64,000 bases of DNA, from assembly GCA_964459325.1 (NCBI GenBank), contig CAYWKU010000005.1, positions 62,001-126,000 on the forward strand, given 5' to 3'. Below the pieces are notes generated by a model, which saw only the letters and a list, made by a program, of their open reading frames with translations, was not told the origin of the DNA and searched no databases. Below are positions 1 through 9,101 of the stretch, piece after piece (position 1 is the first letter of the stretch; the number at the start of each line of letters is the position of its first letter). This DNA comes from CAYWKU01 sp964459325 (GTDB taxonomy: Bacteria > RBG-13-61-14 > CAYWKU01). The translations under genes and the position numbers were made by a program.

Positions 1-1071
1 TTCTACGCACGGAGTACGGCCGCCGCCGGCTTCGAAGTATAAATCATCGCCGCGAACGCGCTCGCCTTCGAAAGCGGGCCCGTAGTTGACGGGAACCGGA
101 ACCTCGCTGACGGTAACCTTAAGGCCGCGCACCTCAACCGCCTTGGATACCAACTGGTCGTGAGGTATGTTGGATACAACGTGCTCGTAAGTGCAGATGC
201 CGGTGGGCAGAACTTCCGGTATAGGGGTATCGGCGATGACCGGGAATCCCCAGTTGATAACGCCCGCCGCGTTAGCGTACCATTCGTCGGTTACGTAACC
301 GAGCGGAAGCGCGAACGCGAAGACGCGGTCCTTGTTATAAATGAGAATTTCACGGTAATTACCCGCCTTTATGCCCCCGAAGCTCATGGCGGCGCGGGTG
401 GCGAATCCCATGGCAAATACCGCCGCGCTCACTTCGGGGCCGAAGGGCACCAGCCGCGTGCCCCATCCGACCTGCACGCCGGCTTCCACGAGCTGCTCGG
501 CGAATCGTTTGCCGTTGTACTCCGAGGCCATGAAGACGTACAGGTTTTTCTTCTGGAGTTCCTCGGCTATGTTCTTGGCGGTTTCAGGGTCGGGAGCGGA
601 ACCGAGTATTGCCGCGAAACCCGGAGCGGTACCGTCCACGAACTCCACGCCGCGTTTACGCAGAATGATGTCGTCCGCGGCTCCCAGCCACAGGTTATCT
701 TCGGTCGGGTCCTCGCCCTGCACGTAAAAGTCGGGTTGCTCGATGTACCGAATGGCCTCGAAGCATTCTTCCGCAAACAGGGTGGCCATTCCAGCGTCCA
801 GAGCCGGCGCCAGGTACGGCAGGTGAACTTTTTCTTTGACGGGGGGCGGAAGAAGTCTTTTGCAGGTTTTGAAGACTTCTTCCATGTCCCCCAACTTTTC
901 AACCTTGTAACCAAGCATGCCGTAGATAATCGGCAGGAAGTACCCGGTGTTGGGGAAAGCCACTTCCTGGTTGGCGCCGAACTTGTCCACCGCTTCCTTG
1001 TATTTGTCCTCGGCCCGGGAGACTATTTTGTGGGAGCCCCGTATGGCCGCGCTTGCAATAAGTTTTGACAT
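1..1071 (-). CDS. acsB: CO dehydrogenase/acetyl-CoA synthase, ACS subunit AcsB (N-terminal part)
   Basis: Acetyl-CoA synthase joins a methyl group from the corrinoid protein, CO from CODH, and CoA to give acetyl-CoA. The 357 residues present run off the left edge. They match the N-terminal and middle part of bacterial AcsB (family about 730 aa): an early PNTGYFLPIIYGMLG block, a later FGPEVSAAVFAMGFATRAAMSFGG-like region, and NYGPAFEGERVRGDDLYFE followed by GGGRTPCVE, the AcsB signature. The A-cluster cysteines lie beyond the edge. The ATG has a strong AAGGAGGA ribosome site. It is the last visible gene of the Wood-Ljungdahl operon, 44 bp after acsA. Confidence 0.93.
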   Translation of the reverse strand, partial: MSKLIASAAIRGSHKIVSRAEDKYKEAVDKFGANQEVAFPNTGYFLPIIYGMLGYKVEKLGDMEEVFKTCKRLLPPPVKEKVHLPYLAPALDAGMATLFAEECFEAIRYIEQPDFYVQGEDPTEDNLWLGAADDIILRKRGVEFVDGTAPGFAAILGSAPDPETAKNIAEELQKKNLYVFMASEYNGKRFAEQLVEAGVQVGWGTRLVPFGPEVSAAVFAMGFATRAAMSFGGIKAGNYREILIYNKDRVFAFALPLGYVTDEWYANAAGVINWGFPVIADTPIPEVLPTGICTYEHVVSNIPHDQLVSKAVEVRGLKVTVSEVPVPVNYGPAFEGERVRGDDLYFEAGGGRTPCVE

Positions 1072-1115
1072 TTACCACAGTCCTCCTTCGCTACGAGTTT
1101 TTACCGATGAGTTTT

Positions 1116-3098
1116 TTAACTCATCTCGCGGCGCATCTCCATGTCGTACAGCACCCTCTCGCGCGCCTTGTCTATCCCGAGGGCCTTTCTCTTCTTGTCT
1201 ATTTGTTCGATCATCATGTCCGCCGCCTTAATGGGGTCGGGCTCGAAGGCCCACATACCGCCGAGCATGTTTTCGAACTCGTTATACAGCAGCTCCTGCA
1301 TCCCGCTGCTGCCGGTAATGGGGAACTTCACGCCGAACACGGTGTAAACGCCGCTGGCCACGAAGTACTGCCCGATGGATATGGCCTTTTCGCTCATCCA
1401 CTCGGGCGCGGCGCCGACGGCGGGAAGGTCGCTGATGTCTTCACCCAGACCGCCTTCCTTCACCACGGCGGAAGCCGCTACCAGTATGCGGGAGTTATCC
1501 ACGCAACTGCCCATGTGCAGCACCGGCGGTATCCCTACCGCCTCGCACACCTCAGCCAGACCGCTGCCGGCCTGCTTGGCTCCCTCGACGGGGTCGAGCA
1601 GGCCTTCCTTGCCGGCGGCCATCGCAGAGCAGCCGGTGGTCAGCACAATGACGTCGTGGGCGATGAGGTGCTTAATCATGGCGATGTGGTCGGAGTCGTG
1701 GGTAGTTCGTGCGTTGTTGCATCCAACTACACCTGCGATTCCACGGATACGACCGTTAATGATGTTATCGTTGAGGGGCCTGTAACTGGCCCTGAAGCTG
1801 CCGCCAAGCAGGTAATCTATGGTTTCATGGCTGAATCCAACCACCATGTCGGTGGAGCTGGAAGGTATGCACTGAGAATCCTTTTTCCGGTTCGGGAAGT
1901 TGTCCACTGCCGACCGGACGATTTTCTTGGCGGTTTCAAGGGCGTTGTGCTCGTCGAACTGGATATGCTCGGCGCCCGGAATTTTTGCTCTCGGGTCCGT
2001 AGTAATAAGCTTGGAGTTGTAGCAGTTGGCAATGTCCGCGAGGGATTGCATGATGCATTGTACGTCCACCACCATGCCGTCTACCACGCCGGTAGTGAGT
2101 GCCAGTTCCTGCTGGAGGAAGTTTCCGGCAAGCGGGATGCCGTGGCGCATGAGAACTTCATTGGCTGTGCAGCAAATGCCGGCCAGATTTATTCCCTTAG
2201 CGCCCTTTTTCTTGGCTTCTTCCAGGATTTCCGGGTCTTTACTGGCCGCCACTATCATTTCAGAGAGAAGCGGCTCGTGGCCGTGCACTATAATGTTTAC
2301 ACTTTCCGCTTCCAATACGCCCAGATTTACGCGGCTGATAATGGGCTGGGGGGTACCGAACATGATGTCCTGCAGGTCGGTGGCTATCATGGAGCCTCCC
2401 CAGCCGTCTCCGAGTGCGGCGCGGGAGCCATGCATCATGAGGTTACGATAATCCTGGTCCACTCCCATGTGGGTACGGTGCATGATTTCCACTATTTCCC
2501 GGTCTATGCCTCTCGGCATGATGCCGAGCTTGCGCCATTTCTCCTGTCGCTTTTCGGGCGCCCTTTTCATGAGGGCGATTTCGCCTTCCTGCTGCTGGAA
2601 CATAGCCAGGCATTTTTCGCCCACTTCGACCGCAATTTCATTGTCCTCACGGCCTTCGATTTCCACTCCCAGGTCCATGGCCATGCGGTACAGCTTCATC
2701 TGGTCCTTGATTTCGTAACCGGGAATTTCGCCCTTGGCCATGGCGATGAAAACTTCGGCAACGCCGCGACCGTGGTCGGAGTGAGCGGCGGCGCCAGCCG
2801 CTATCATCCTTACGAAGTTTCTGGCCGCCACGGTTTCCGGAGTTGCGCCACACAGGCCTTTCCGGGCTTTTTCTTTTTCCTGGTATTCTTCGTCCGTCAT
2901 GTCCGGCTTACGTTTGACAGAAGGAAGCCGGCAAGGCCCCATAGCGCAGATGCGGCAGCACGTGCCCTCGCTTCCGATGGGGCAGGGTTTCATTTTGTCA
3001 GCGCGGGTAAATACCGTATCCACGCCGTCTTTTTCAGCTTTTTCCAACAGTTCGTTTACCGTTGGGTCGGCACTGTACTTGGATTTTTCATCCGACAT
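1116..3098 (-). CDS. acsA: Ni,Fe carbon monoxide dehydrogenase catalytic subunit
   Basis: This enzyme reduces CO2 to CO at the Ni-Fe-S C-cluster and passes CO to AcsB. The 660 residues are full length for the CooS/AcsA family. The B/D-cluster cysteines lie at about 39, 47, 48, 51 and 56. The C-cluster ligands can be placed: HGHEP at 272-276, C309/C310 (GICCTANE), C348 (VDVQC), C460 (GVVGCNNAR), C490 (TTGCSAM) and C532 (HMGSCVDNSR). All expected ligands are present, so it should be active. The ATG is preceded by AAGGAGG. It sits between acsD and acsB in the operon, which favours the acetyl-CoA synthesis role over a stand-alone CO oxidiser. Confidence 0.96.
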   Translation of the reverse strand: MSDEKSKYSADPTVNELLEKAEKDGVDTVFTRADKMKPCPIGSEGTCCRICAMGPCRLPSVKRKPDMTDEEYQEKEKARKGLCGATPETVAARNFVRMIAAGAAAHSDHGRGVAEVFIAMAKGEIPGYEIKDQMKLYRMAMDLGVEIEGREDNEIAVEVGEKCLAMFQQQEGEIALMKRAPEKRQEKWRKLGIMPRGIDREIVEIMHRTHMGVDQDYRNLMMHGSRAALGDGWGGSMIATDLQDIMFGTPQPIISRVNLGVLEAESVNIIVHGHEPLLSEMIVAASKDPEILEEAKKKGAKGINLAGICCTANEVLMRHGIPLAGNFLQQELALTTGVVDGMVVDVQCIMQSLADIANCYNSKLITTDPRAKIPGAEHIQFDEHNALETAKKIVRSAVDNFPNRKKDSQCIPSSSTDMVVGFSHETIDYLLGGSFRASYRPLNDNIINGRIRGIAGVVGCNNARTTHDSDHIAMIKHLIAHDVIVLTTGCSAMAAGKEGLLDPVEGAKQAGSGLAEVCEAVGIPPVLHMGSCVDNSRILVAASAVVKEGGLGEDISDLPAVGAAPEWMSEKAISIGQYFVASGVYTVFGVKFPITGSSGMQELLYNEFENMLGGMWAFEPDPIKAADMMIEQIDKKRKALGIDKARERVLYDMEMRREMS

Positions 3099-3210
3099 TC
3101 CTTGTTCCTCCTTGTTTAGCCTTTAAGTTGCTCGTGCTTAACGTTGCTTTTTTTATCGACGAAATGGCCGGGTTTCGATACTTTCCCGTCTCTATTCCGC
3201 CGGCAAGCGT

Positions 3211-4152
3211 TTACGCTGTAAGCTCGTCTATGAGCTCTCTTACCAACTTCATGCTGTCCGGGTGCCTCAGAACCATGATGTCCGAACCGGCAAGCAGCGT
3301 CAGTACCGCGGTGATGGATTCCATCATGACGCCGCGGTTTTTTGGGTCGCCGAGGTCGGGAGCTTCCTCTTCCGATTGTTTCGCTTCCTTGGTTTTCCAA
3401 ACCTCGAAACCGAGAGTATTCACCAACGGGTAGGCCAGTTTCTCGTCGCCCTGGGTCAGGGCGGCCATGCGGTCACGCTCCATAACCGAGTAGCAGTACT
3501 CTAGTCCGTAACCGAGAGCTCCCGTGGTCGGGTCCATGAGGATTTTTTCGGACGAAACGCCCAACTGGTCCAACAGTATGTTAAGCTGCTTCGCCAGGTT
3601 GACGTCGATGGGGGTGCTGGCCACCACCGTGTGTCCGTAGCCTATCGCGCCGGCGCCTATCGTTTTGTAATTGCCTTCTGCAACCGGCCCGAGAATTAAA
3701 TGTTTGTTTTCGACTGTTTCCGCCACTTTGCGGAGCACTTCTCCGTCCTTTTCATCGTTGGCGACACCCCACACGATTAGCGGCACGTCGATGGCGTCGG
3801 CCACCTTTTTCACGGTTTCCGCCGCCTGGTCGGCTGGGGCGTCGGTTGTGTTCGGGTCGATGCTGGCCAGCCTGAGGCAGACCGCGTCGGCGCCCAGTTC
3901 GACGCATTTCTTGGCCCATGCTACCGGGTCTCCCATCACGTCGCCGTAAACGTCGTTGAGGGGGGCAGCCCAGTCGTCGGGGGCGTTGTCGAAGATCTCG
4001 AGAGCCATTGCCGGCTTATTGGGCATTTCGCCTTCAAACAGGTAAAAGGGGTAAGCGGTCTCACCTCCCACCTTGAAGGCCTTATCGGTGTCGCCTACAG
4101 TTATCTCAGCCACCTTGCCGGTATAACTTACTTTAGGTATTTCCAGTGCCAA
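3211..4152 (-). CDS. acsD: Corrinoid iron-sulfur protein small subunit (CODH/ACS delta)
   Basis: This is the TIM-barrel subunit of the corrinoid Fe-S protein that carries the methyl group to AcsB. The 313 residues match the AcsD/CdhD family, including DPTTGALGYGLEYCYSVMERDR and a C-terminal GSDIMVLRHPDSM-type motif. The start is TTG, nine bases after AAAGGAGG. An ATG that begins four bases closer to the Shine-Dalgarno is out of frame and ends after eight codons. That could weaken initiation. The large subunit AcsC is not in view and presumably lies to the left. Confidence 0.92.
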   Translation of the reverse strand: MALEIPKVSYTGKVAEITVGDTDKAFKVGGETAYPFYLFEGEMPNKPAMALEIFDNAPDDWAAPLNDVYGDVMGDPVAWAKKCVELGADAVCLRLASIDPNTTDAPADQAAETVKKVADAIDVPLIVWGVANDEKDGEVLRKVAETVENKHLILGPVAEGNYKTIGAGAIGYGHTVVASTPIDVNLAKQLNILLDQLGVSSEKILMDPTTGALGYGLEYCYSVMERDRMAALTQGDEKLAYPLVNTLGFEVWKTKEAKQSEEEAPDLGDPKNRGVMMESITAVLTLLAGSDIMVLRHPDSMKLVRELIDELTA

Positions 4153-4182
4153 TGGTCATTCCTCCTTTTGCCGGGCTTGAGG

Positions 4183-4398
4183 TCATCCCGATTTTATCTT
4201 TTCACTTCCGTAACCCTGATACTCGGATGACCAGTATCTTTCGGAGTAGTGCAGGTATTTAAGCATTTCTTCTTTACTCGGGAACTTCTTTCTCCAGAGA
4301 TTCGGCTCTTCCGGCTTACCATCATCATAGGTTTCTCCCAGGATATCCACCTGGGAGCCGTCGTAAGACTCCTTCTTGATTTTGGGTTCATCTGCCAA
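4183..4398 (-). CDS. Small acidic/basic protein of unknown function in the acs operon
   Basis: This is a 71-residue protein between cooC and acsD. I do not recognise a family. It is hydrophilic and rich in Lys, Glu, Tyr and Trp, with no cysteine and no membrane segment. The C-terminal half (LWRKKFPSKEEMLKYLHYSE) looks helical. The start is TTG, eight bases after AAGGAGG. An upstream GTG overlaps that ribosome site and is less likely. It is spaced 30 bp from acsD and 87 bp from cooC, so it is almost certainly co-transcribed. The strong ribosome site and its place in the operon argue that it is expressed. A role in assembling the CODH/ACS complex is inference from context only. Confidence 0.7.
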   Translation of the reverse strand: MADEPKIKKESYDGSQVDILGETYDDGKPEEPNLWRKKFPSKEEMLKYLHYSERYWSSEYQGYGSEKIKSG

Positions 4399-4485
4399 GG
4401 TAGTCACCTCCTTACTTTCCTTTCGGTTTTATTAATGTACGTTTACGATATACCAATATACGGTAAGTACTTTCCCGTTTCAGGA

Positions 4486-5244
4486 CTAAGCAAACAACTT
4501 CTCAGCCAGCTTATGTATTTTGACCGCCGCCGCCGAATCGTCGGGCAACTCCAGCAGGGATTTTTCTTCCAAAGCGAACTCTTCGATATTTGGATCGCCG
4601 GGGACGGTTCCTAATAGTTCCACCCCGCTGGATTTCACTCCATCGGAAATTTTCGAATGTAAGTTATCACCGTTGGCCCGATTTATCACCAACCCTATCC
4701 TGGGAAAGTTTATTTCCAGCTCTTTGGCCAGTTCAACCAGGCGATTAATGGTGCGTATTCCCACCGGCGTCGCTTCGGCAACCATCAGGAGCAGGTCCAC
4801 ATTTTCCACTATTTTGCGTGAAATGTGCTCCATACCGGCCTCATTGTCCACAACCACCGCCGGGTAATTGGGCTGCAGTTTCGACACAAAGTCTCTTAAA
4901 ACCGCGTTTGCCGAGCAGTAGCAACCCGGCCCTTCGGGTCTTCCCATTGTGAGAAGGTCAACGCTTTTGCCCTCGCTGAGGGCGGCGTTGAGGGTTGTCA
5001 GCAGGTACTGCTGCTTGCTCATCCCGCTCGGTATTTTATCGAACGAGTGCAACCATTCCTGCTGTACCTGGCCGACGGTTTTGTGAACCTTTAATCCCAG
5101 CCCGGAGGATAAATTGGCATCCGGGTCGGAATCCACCGCCAGGACCGGTTTTTTATCCCGGTTGAGGAGTTCTTTCACAAGGAGACTTGCCACTGTTGTC
5201 TTGCCTGTGCCTCCCTTTCCGGCGACTGCTACGGTCCAAGTCAT
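4486..5244 (-). CDS. cooC: CooC-type nickel-insertion ATPase for CODH
   Basis: A MinD/ParA-like ATPase that matures the Ni-containing C-cluster of CODH. The 252 residues show the deviant Walker A motif GKGGTGKTT at 9-17. They also show DSDPDAN at 38-44 and the metal-binding Cys-x-Cys at C108 and C110 (GPGCYCSAN), which bridges the CooC dimer. A VDNEAGMEH motif follows near 130. The Cys-x-Cys together with the neighbours acsD and acsA separates it from generic MinD-like proteins. The ribosome site before the ATG is weak, and a perfect hairpin lies upstream in the 159-bp gap to folD. Confidence 0.93.
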   Translation of the reverse strand: MTWTVAVAGKGGTGKTTVASLLVKELLNRDKKPVLAVDSDPDANLSSGLGLKVHKTVGQVQQEWLHSFDKIPSGMSKQQYLLTTLNAALSEGKSVDLLTMGRPEGPGCYCSANAVLRDFVSKLQPNYPAVVVDNEAGMEHISRKIVENVDLLLMVAEATPVGIRTINRLVELAKELEINFPRIGLVINRANGDNLHSKISDGVKSSGVELLGTVPGDPNIEEFALEEKSLLELPDDSAAAVKIHKLAEKLFA

Positions 5245-5300
5245 GTAATACTCACTTCTGTTAATGCTCGTTGTCTGAAATTTTTAAGTTTTATTTTCAT

Positions 5301-5331
5301 GCCGGGAGACTATTGACTCGCGTCTCCCGGC
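5301..5331. other. Perfect hairpin between folD and cooC
   Basis: A ten-base-pair perfect inverted repeat (GCCGGGAGAC / GTCTCCCGGC) with an 11-nt loop lies between the folD stop and the cooC start. On the transcribed (minus) strand it is not followed by a U-run, so it is not a classical terminator. It could set mRNA stability or tune expression of folD/fdh relative to cooC/acs. That role is inference. Confidence 0.6.
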
Positions 5332-5403
5332 GATTTATCCGGCTCGCTTCTGCTAAAATCACTCTAATTTCACAAATTTTTGCATTATTTTGATGCAAAA
5401 ATC

Positions 5404-6270
5404 CTATGCTCCGATTCTCATCTTAGCCGACTTGACGGTGTTTTTGAGCAACATCGTAATCGTCATCGGCCCAACGCCACCGGGCACGGGCGTGATTTTT
5501 CCGGCCACATCCTTGGCGGAGTCGAAATCCACGTCGCCGACCAGTCCTTCCTCGAGCCGGTTGATTCCCACGTCGATAACCGTGGCGCCCTTTTTAATCA
5601 TGTCGCCGGTTATGGCCCTGGCTTTTCCGGCGGCCACGATAAGAATGTCGGCTCGGCTGGTGTGGAATTTCATATCCTTGGTGCGTGTATGTACCATAGT
5701 CATTGTGCAATTAGCGCCCTTGGCTTTCTGTATCAACATGTTCATGATGGGCTTGCCCACTATGTTGGAGCGGCCCACCACCACGGCCTCGGCGCCTTCG
5801 GTTTCCGTGCCCGAGCGGATAATCAACTCCTGTATGCCCGCGGGAGTGCAGGGCAGGAAGACAGGCTCGCCTATCATCATCTTGCCCACGTTAACCGGAT
5901 GGAAGCCGTCCACGTCCTTGTCCGGGTCAATGCGGTTCAGGACTTTTTTCTCGTCGATGTGCTTGGGCAGGGGCAGTTGCACCAGTATGCCGTGCACCTT
6001 GTCATCGGCGTTCTGCTCGTCGATAAGTTTCAGCAAATCTTCCTCGGGGGTATCTTCCGCTAGGCGGTGTTCATAGCTGGTAATACCGACCTTGTCGCAA
6101 GCCTTTCCCTTGTTCCTGACGTAAACCTGGCTGGCGGGGTCTTCTCCCACCAGGATAACGGTTAACCCGGGGGTTACGCCGTGCTTATCCTTGAGCTCGT
6201 CGATTTCACCCTTTAATTCTTCTCGAATCTGGTCGCCTATTTCTTTTCCGCTGATAATTTCGGCTGCCAC
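5404..6270 (-). CDS. folD: Bifunctional methylene-THF dehydrogenase/methenyl-THF cyclohydrolase
   Basis: Catalyses the two middle steps of the methyl branch, interconverting methenyl-, formyl- and methylene-tetrahydrofolate with NAD(P)H. At 288 residues it is the usual length. Seen are the YVRNKGKACDKVGI block with the catalytic lysine, QLPLPKHID, the DVDGFHPVNVG motif, PCTPAGIQELI, the Rossmann motif GRSNIVGKP, and the closing PVPGGVGPMTITMLLKNT. Initiation is at a GTG with an AAGGAGAG site. Its place between fdhA and cooC fits a complete folate branch; fhs and metF are not in the window. Confidence 0.96.
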   Translation of the reverse strand: MAAEIISGKEIGDQIREELKGEIDELKDKHGVTPGLTVILVGEDPASQVYVRNKGKACDKVGITSYEHRLAEDTPEEDLLKLIDEQNADDKVHGILVQLPLPKHIDEKKVLNRIDPDKDVDGFHPVNVGKMMIGEPVFLPCTPAGIQELIIRSGTETEGAEAVVVGRSNIVGKPIMNMLIQKAKGANCTMTMVHTRTKDMKFHTSRADILIVAAGKARAITGDMIKKGATVIDVGINRLEEGLVGDVDFDSAKDVAGKITPVPGGVGPMTITMLLKNTVKSAKMRIGA

Positions 6271-6349
6271 TTTTACACTCTCCTTCCTGATTAAATTTTT
6301 AAGTTCATCGTTTTATGTTGAAGTCGCCCCCTTAAGAGGCGGTTTTCCC

Positions 6350-9079
6350 TTACTTTTTGGAGCTTTTCGCGGTTTTCTTTTTAGATTTGCCCTTTTTCTT
6401 TTCCGGCAGCTTTTCCACTTTAACCGCGCAGACCTTGTATTCCGGTATCTTTGCCGTGGGGTCTACCACCGGGTTTGTAAGCCTGTTGACCGCCGCTTCG
6501 GCGAAATGGAAAGGCATGAACACCACGCCCTTGTCGACGCGCTTTGTGAGCATCGCCTTAACGGTGACTTTACCCCTGCGCGATTTGACTTTCACCGGGT
6601 CTTCGTCCCTGATTCCAAGTTCTTTGGCATCTTCCGGGTTAATTTCCACGAAGGCTTCGCCGCCCAGTGTCTCCAGCCCCCGGCTTTTACGAGTCATGGA
6701 GCCGGTGTGGAACTGGTACAGGATGCGGCCCGTGGTGAGTATCAGCGGGTAACTCTTGTTCGGTCGCTCCGCTGGCGGCAGGTAGTCTATTGCGTGAAAC
6801 AGGCCCTTTCCGCGTGAGAATTTACCCACGTGAAGCACCGGAGTGCCGGGGTGCTGCTTATTCGGGCAAGGCCATTGCAACCCGTTTTCCTCTATCCGGT
6901 CATAATCTATGCCGCCGTACTGAGGGGTCAGAGAGGCGATTTCCTCCATAATCTGCGAGGGGTGGTCGTATTTCATCTTGTAACCCATCCGTGTCGACAC
7001 ATCGCAGATGATTTCCCAATCCTGCCTCGCGTCGCCGGGCGGGTCTATAGCCTTGTGCAGCCTCTGCACCCGTCGTTCGGTGTTGGTAAACGTGCCGTCC
7101 TTTTCGGCAAACGCCGCGGCGGGGAGCACCACGTCGGCCTTCCCGGCGGTTTCGGTCATGAAAATGTCCTGCACCACCAAAAAGTCCAGGGCGTCGATTT
7201 CCTCTTCCACGTGCTTCAAATCGGGGTCCGAAAGCATGGGATTTTCGCCGAATATGTACATGGCCTTTACGTTGCCTTCTCCGGCGGCCCTTAACATTTC
7301 CCCTATAGTCAGACCCGGTTTGTTATCCAACTCGGCATTCCAGGCCTCCTCGAACCTGGCGCGGATTTCGTCATTGTCGACTTTCTGGTAGCCGGGATAG
7401 ACGTTGGGAAGGGCGCCCATATCGCAGGCGCCCTGCACGTTATTCTGCCCCCGCAGGGGGTTTACTCCTCCGCCCTCGACGCCAACGTTTCCGCAAAGCA
7501 TGGCCAGGTTGGCCAGGCTCTTCACGTTGTCCGTGCCGGTTATGTGCTGGGTTATGCCCATCGCGTATAGGATGGCAGCCGGTTTTGACTTAGCGTAAAC
7601 CCGGGCGGCCTCGCGCAACTTATCCGCCGGTACGCCGGAAATCTCCTCCACGTACTCGGGCGTGTACTTCTCGACGGTTTTCTTGAGCTCCTCGAAAGCC
7701 TCGGTGCGCTCTTCGATGTAGCTTTTATCGTAGAGGTTTTCCTCGATTATCACGTTCATCATGCCGTTAATCCAGGCGACGTCCGTGCCGGGTTTCGGCT
7801 GGAGGAAGGCGTCGGCGTACTCCACCAGCTCGATTTTGCGCGGGTCCACTATGATAAGCTTCGTTCCGGACTTTATTCCTTTCTTCAGTGCGTTGCTGAT
7901 GACCGGGTGGTTTTCGGTGGTGTTGGTTCCGGTCAACAGCAGGCACTCGGAATTATTACCGAGGTCGTCTATGGAGTTTGTCATCGCTCCGCTTCCGAAC
8001 GCGGCGGCCAGACCGGCCACCGTGGAGCTGTGTCACAGGCGTGCGCAGTGGTCGACGTTGTTAGTCCCCATCACTGCGCGAACAAATTTCTGGAAAACGT
8101 AATTTTCCTCGTTTGTGGCCTTTGCGCTGGCCAATGCCGCGAACTTGCCCTTGTGCCCGGTCAGTTTTTTGACCACCAGGTCAAGCGCCTCGTCCCACTC
8201 GGCCTCCCGGAACTCGTCTCCTTCCCGGATGAGCGGCTTTTTGAGCCTTTCATCGTGGGAGAGGAACTCGTGGAGTCCGAAGCGTCCTTTTACGCAAAGC
8301 TGGCCCTTATTTACCACGTCTTCGGTATCACCGCGGACGTTTATGACCCTTCCGTCCTTGATGCCCAGTATAAGTCCGCATCCGACTCCGCAGTATGGGC
8401 AGACGCTGCGCACTTGGTACTGTGGTTTGTACTCTTCCCTGTAAGCCAGCGCTCCCGTGGGACAGCGTACTACGCATTCTCCGCAAGACCCGCAACGGGA
8501 TTCGGCGATTTCGTTGGTCATGAAGGGCGCCACCACGGTCTTGTAGCCCCTGTTCACGAAATCGATGGCGTGGATGCCGGTAATTTCCTCGCAGGTGCGG
8601 ACGCATCTTCCGCACAGGATGCATTTGTTCATATCGCGGACGAAGAAGGGGTTGGAAGTGTCCACCGGTGCGTCACGGGAAAGCCTTCGGAGCCTTCTTT
8701 CACGAATGCCCAAATCCTGTGCAATGCGCTGGAGTTCGCAGTTGAGGTTCTGCGGGCAGTACAGGCAATCGTCGGGGTGGTCGGAGAGAATCATCTCCGC
8801 GACAGTCCTTCTGACCGACCGTATTTCTTCACTGTCGGTAGTAACCTCCATGCCGTCCTGGGCGATTATCATGCAGGAGGGCGGCAGTCCGCGCAAACCT
8901 TCGATTTTAACAATGCACAGCCGGCATGCGCCGTAGGGCATGAGGTCGTCGTGGGCGCAGAGGGTAGGGATGTCGAAACCCGCTTGCCGGGCCGCTTCCA
9001 GCACCGTGGCGCCTTCTTCGACCTCCACCTCTTTGCCGTTGATGGTAAGGGCGACTTTGCTTTTCGATGCGGTTTCCAT
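6350..9079 (-). CDS. fdhA: Selenocysteine-containing formate dehydrogenase alpha subunit, read through UGA
   Basis: Mo/W-bis-pterin formate dehydrogenase, 909 residues with selenocysteine at residue 349. Order of domains: NuoG-type [2Fe-2S], His-Cys [4Fe-4S] (DHPDDCLYC), two ferredoxin-type clusters (CILCGRCVRTC and CGSCGECVVRCP), the catalytic [4Fe-4S] (CPYCGVGC), then the pterin domains. An in-frame TGA at 8033-8035 lies in CARL-Sec-HSSTVAGLAAAFG, exactly where formate dehydrogenases carry active-site Sec. The protein continues in the same frame to 6350. The start chosen is the ATG at 9079 behind GAGGTGGG; an in-frame GTG lies nine bases upstream. The last ~25 residues are Lys/Ser rich, like the NuoE-like subunit's tail. 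With the two NuoF/E-like genes upstream it should form an NAD-linked, possibly electron-bifurcating, complex. Confidence 0.95.
8002..8035 (-). promoter_or_regulatory. SECIS element directing selenocysteine insertion at the fdhA UGA
   Basis: Six codons after the UGA (8035-8033) the mRNA forms an eight-base-pair stem (8022-8015 with 8009-8002, one G-U pair) closed by the five-base loop GGUCU. In E. coli fdhF, as I recall it, the apical loop is also GGUCU at the same 18-nt spacing, which is the SelB contact site. The stem is coded within conserved FdhA residues, as expected for bacterial SECIS elements. Confidence 0.9.
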
Positions 9080-9101
9080 ATAGCCCACCTCGCTTCGGTA
9101 G

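Noticed and set aside
1065..3119. Long plus-strand open frame of 684 codons opposite acsA
   Set aside because: It is the antisense shadow of the CODH gene. It has a His/Val/Gly-biased composition with no recognisable domain, while acsA has every expected ligand and a good ribosome site.
8033..8035. fdhA broken by a nonsense mutation (pseudogene)
   Set aside because: The TGA is at the known Sec site, reading continues in frame with conserved sequence, and a matching SECIS hairpin follows.
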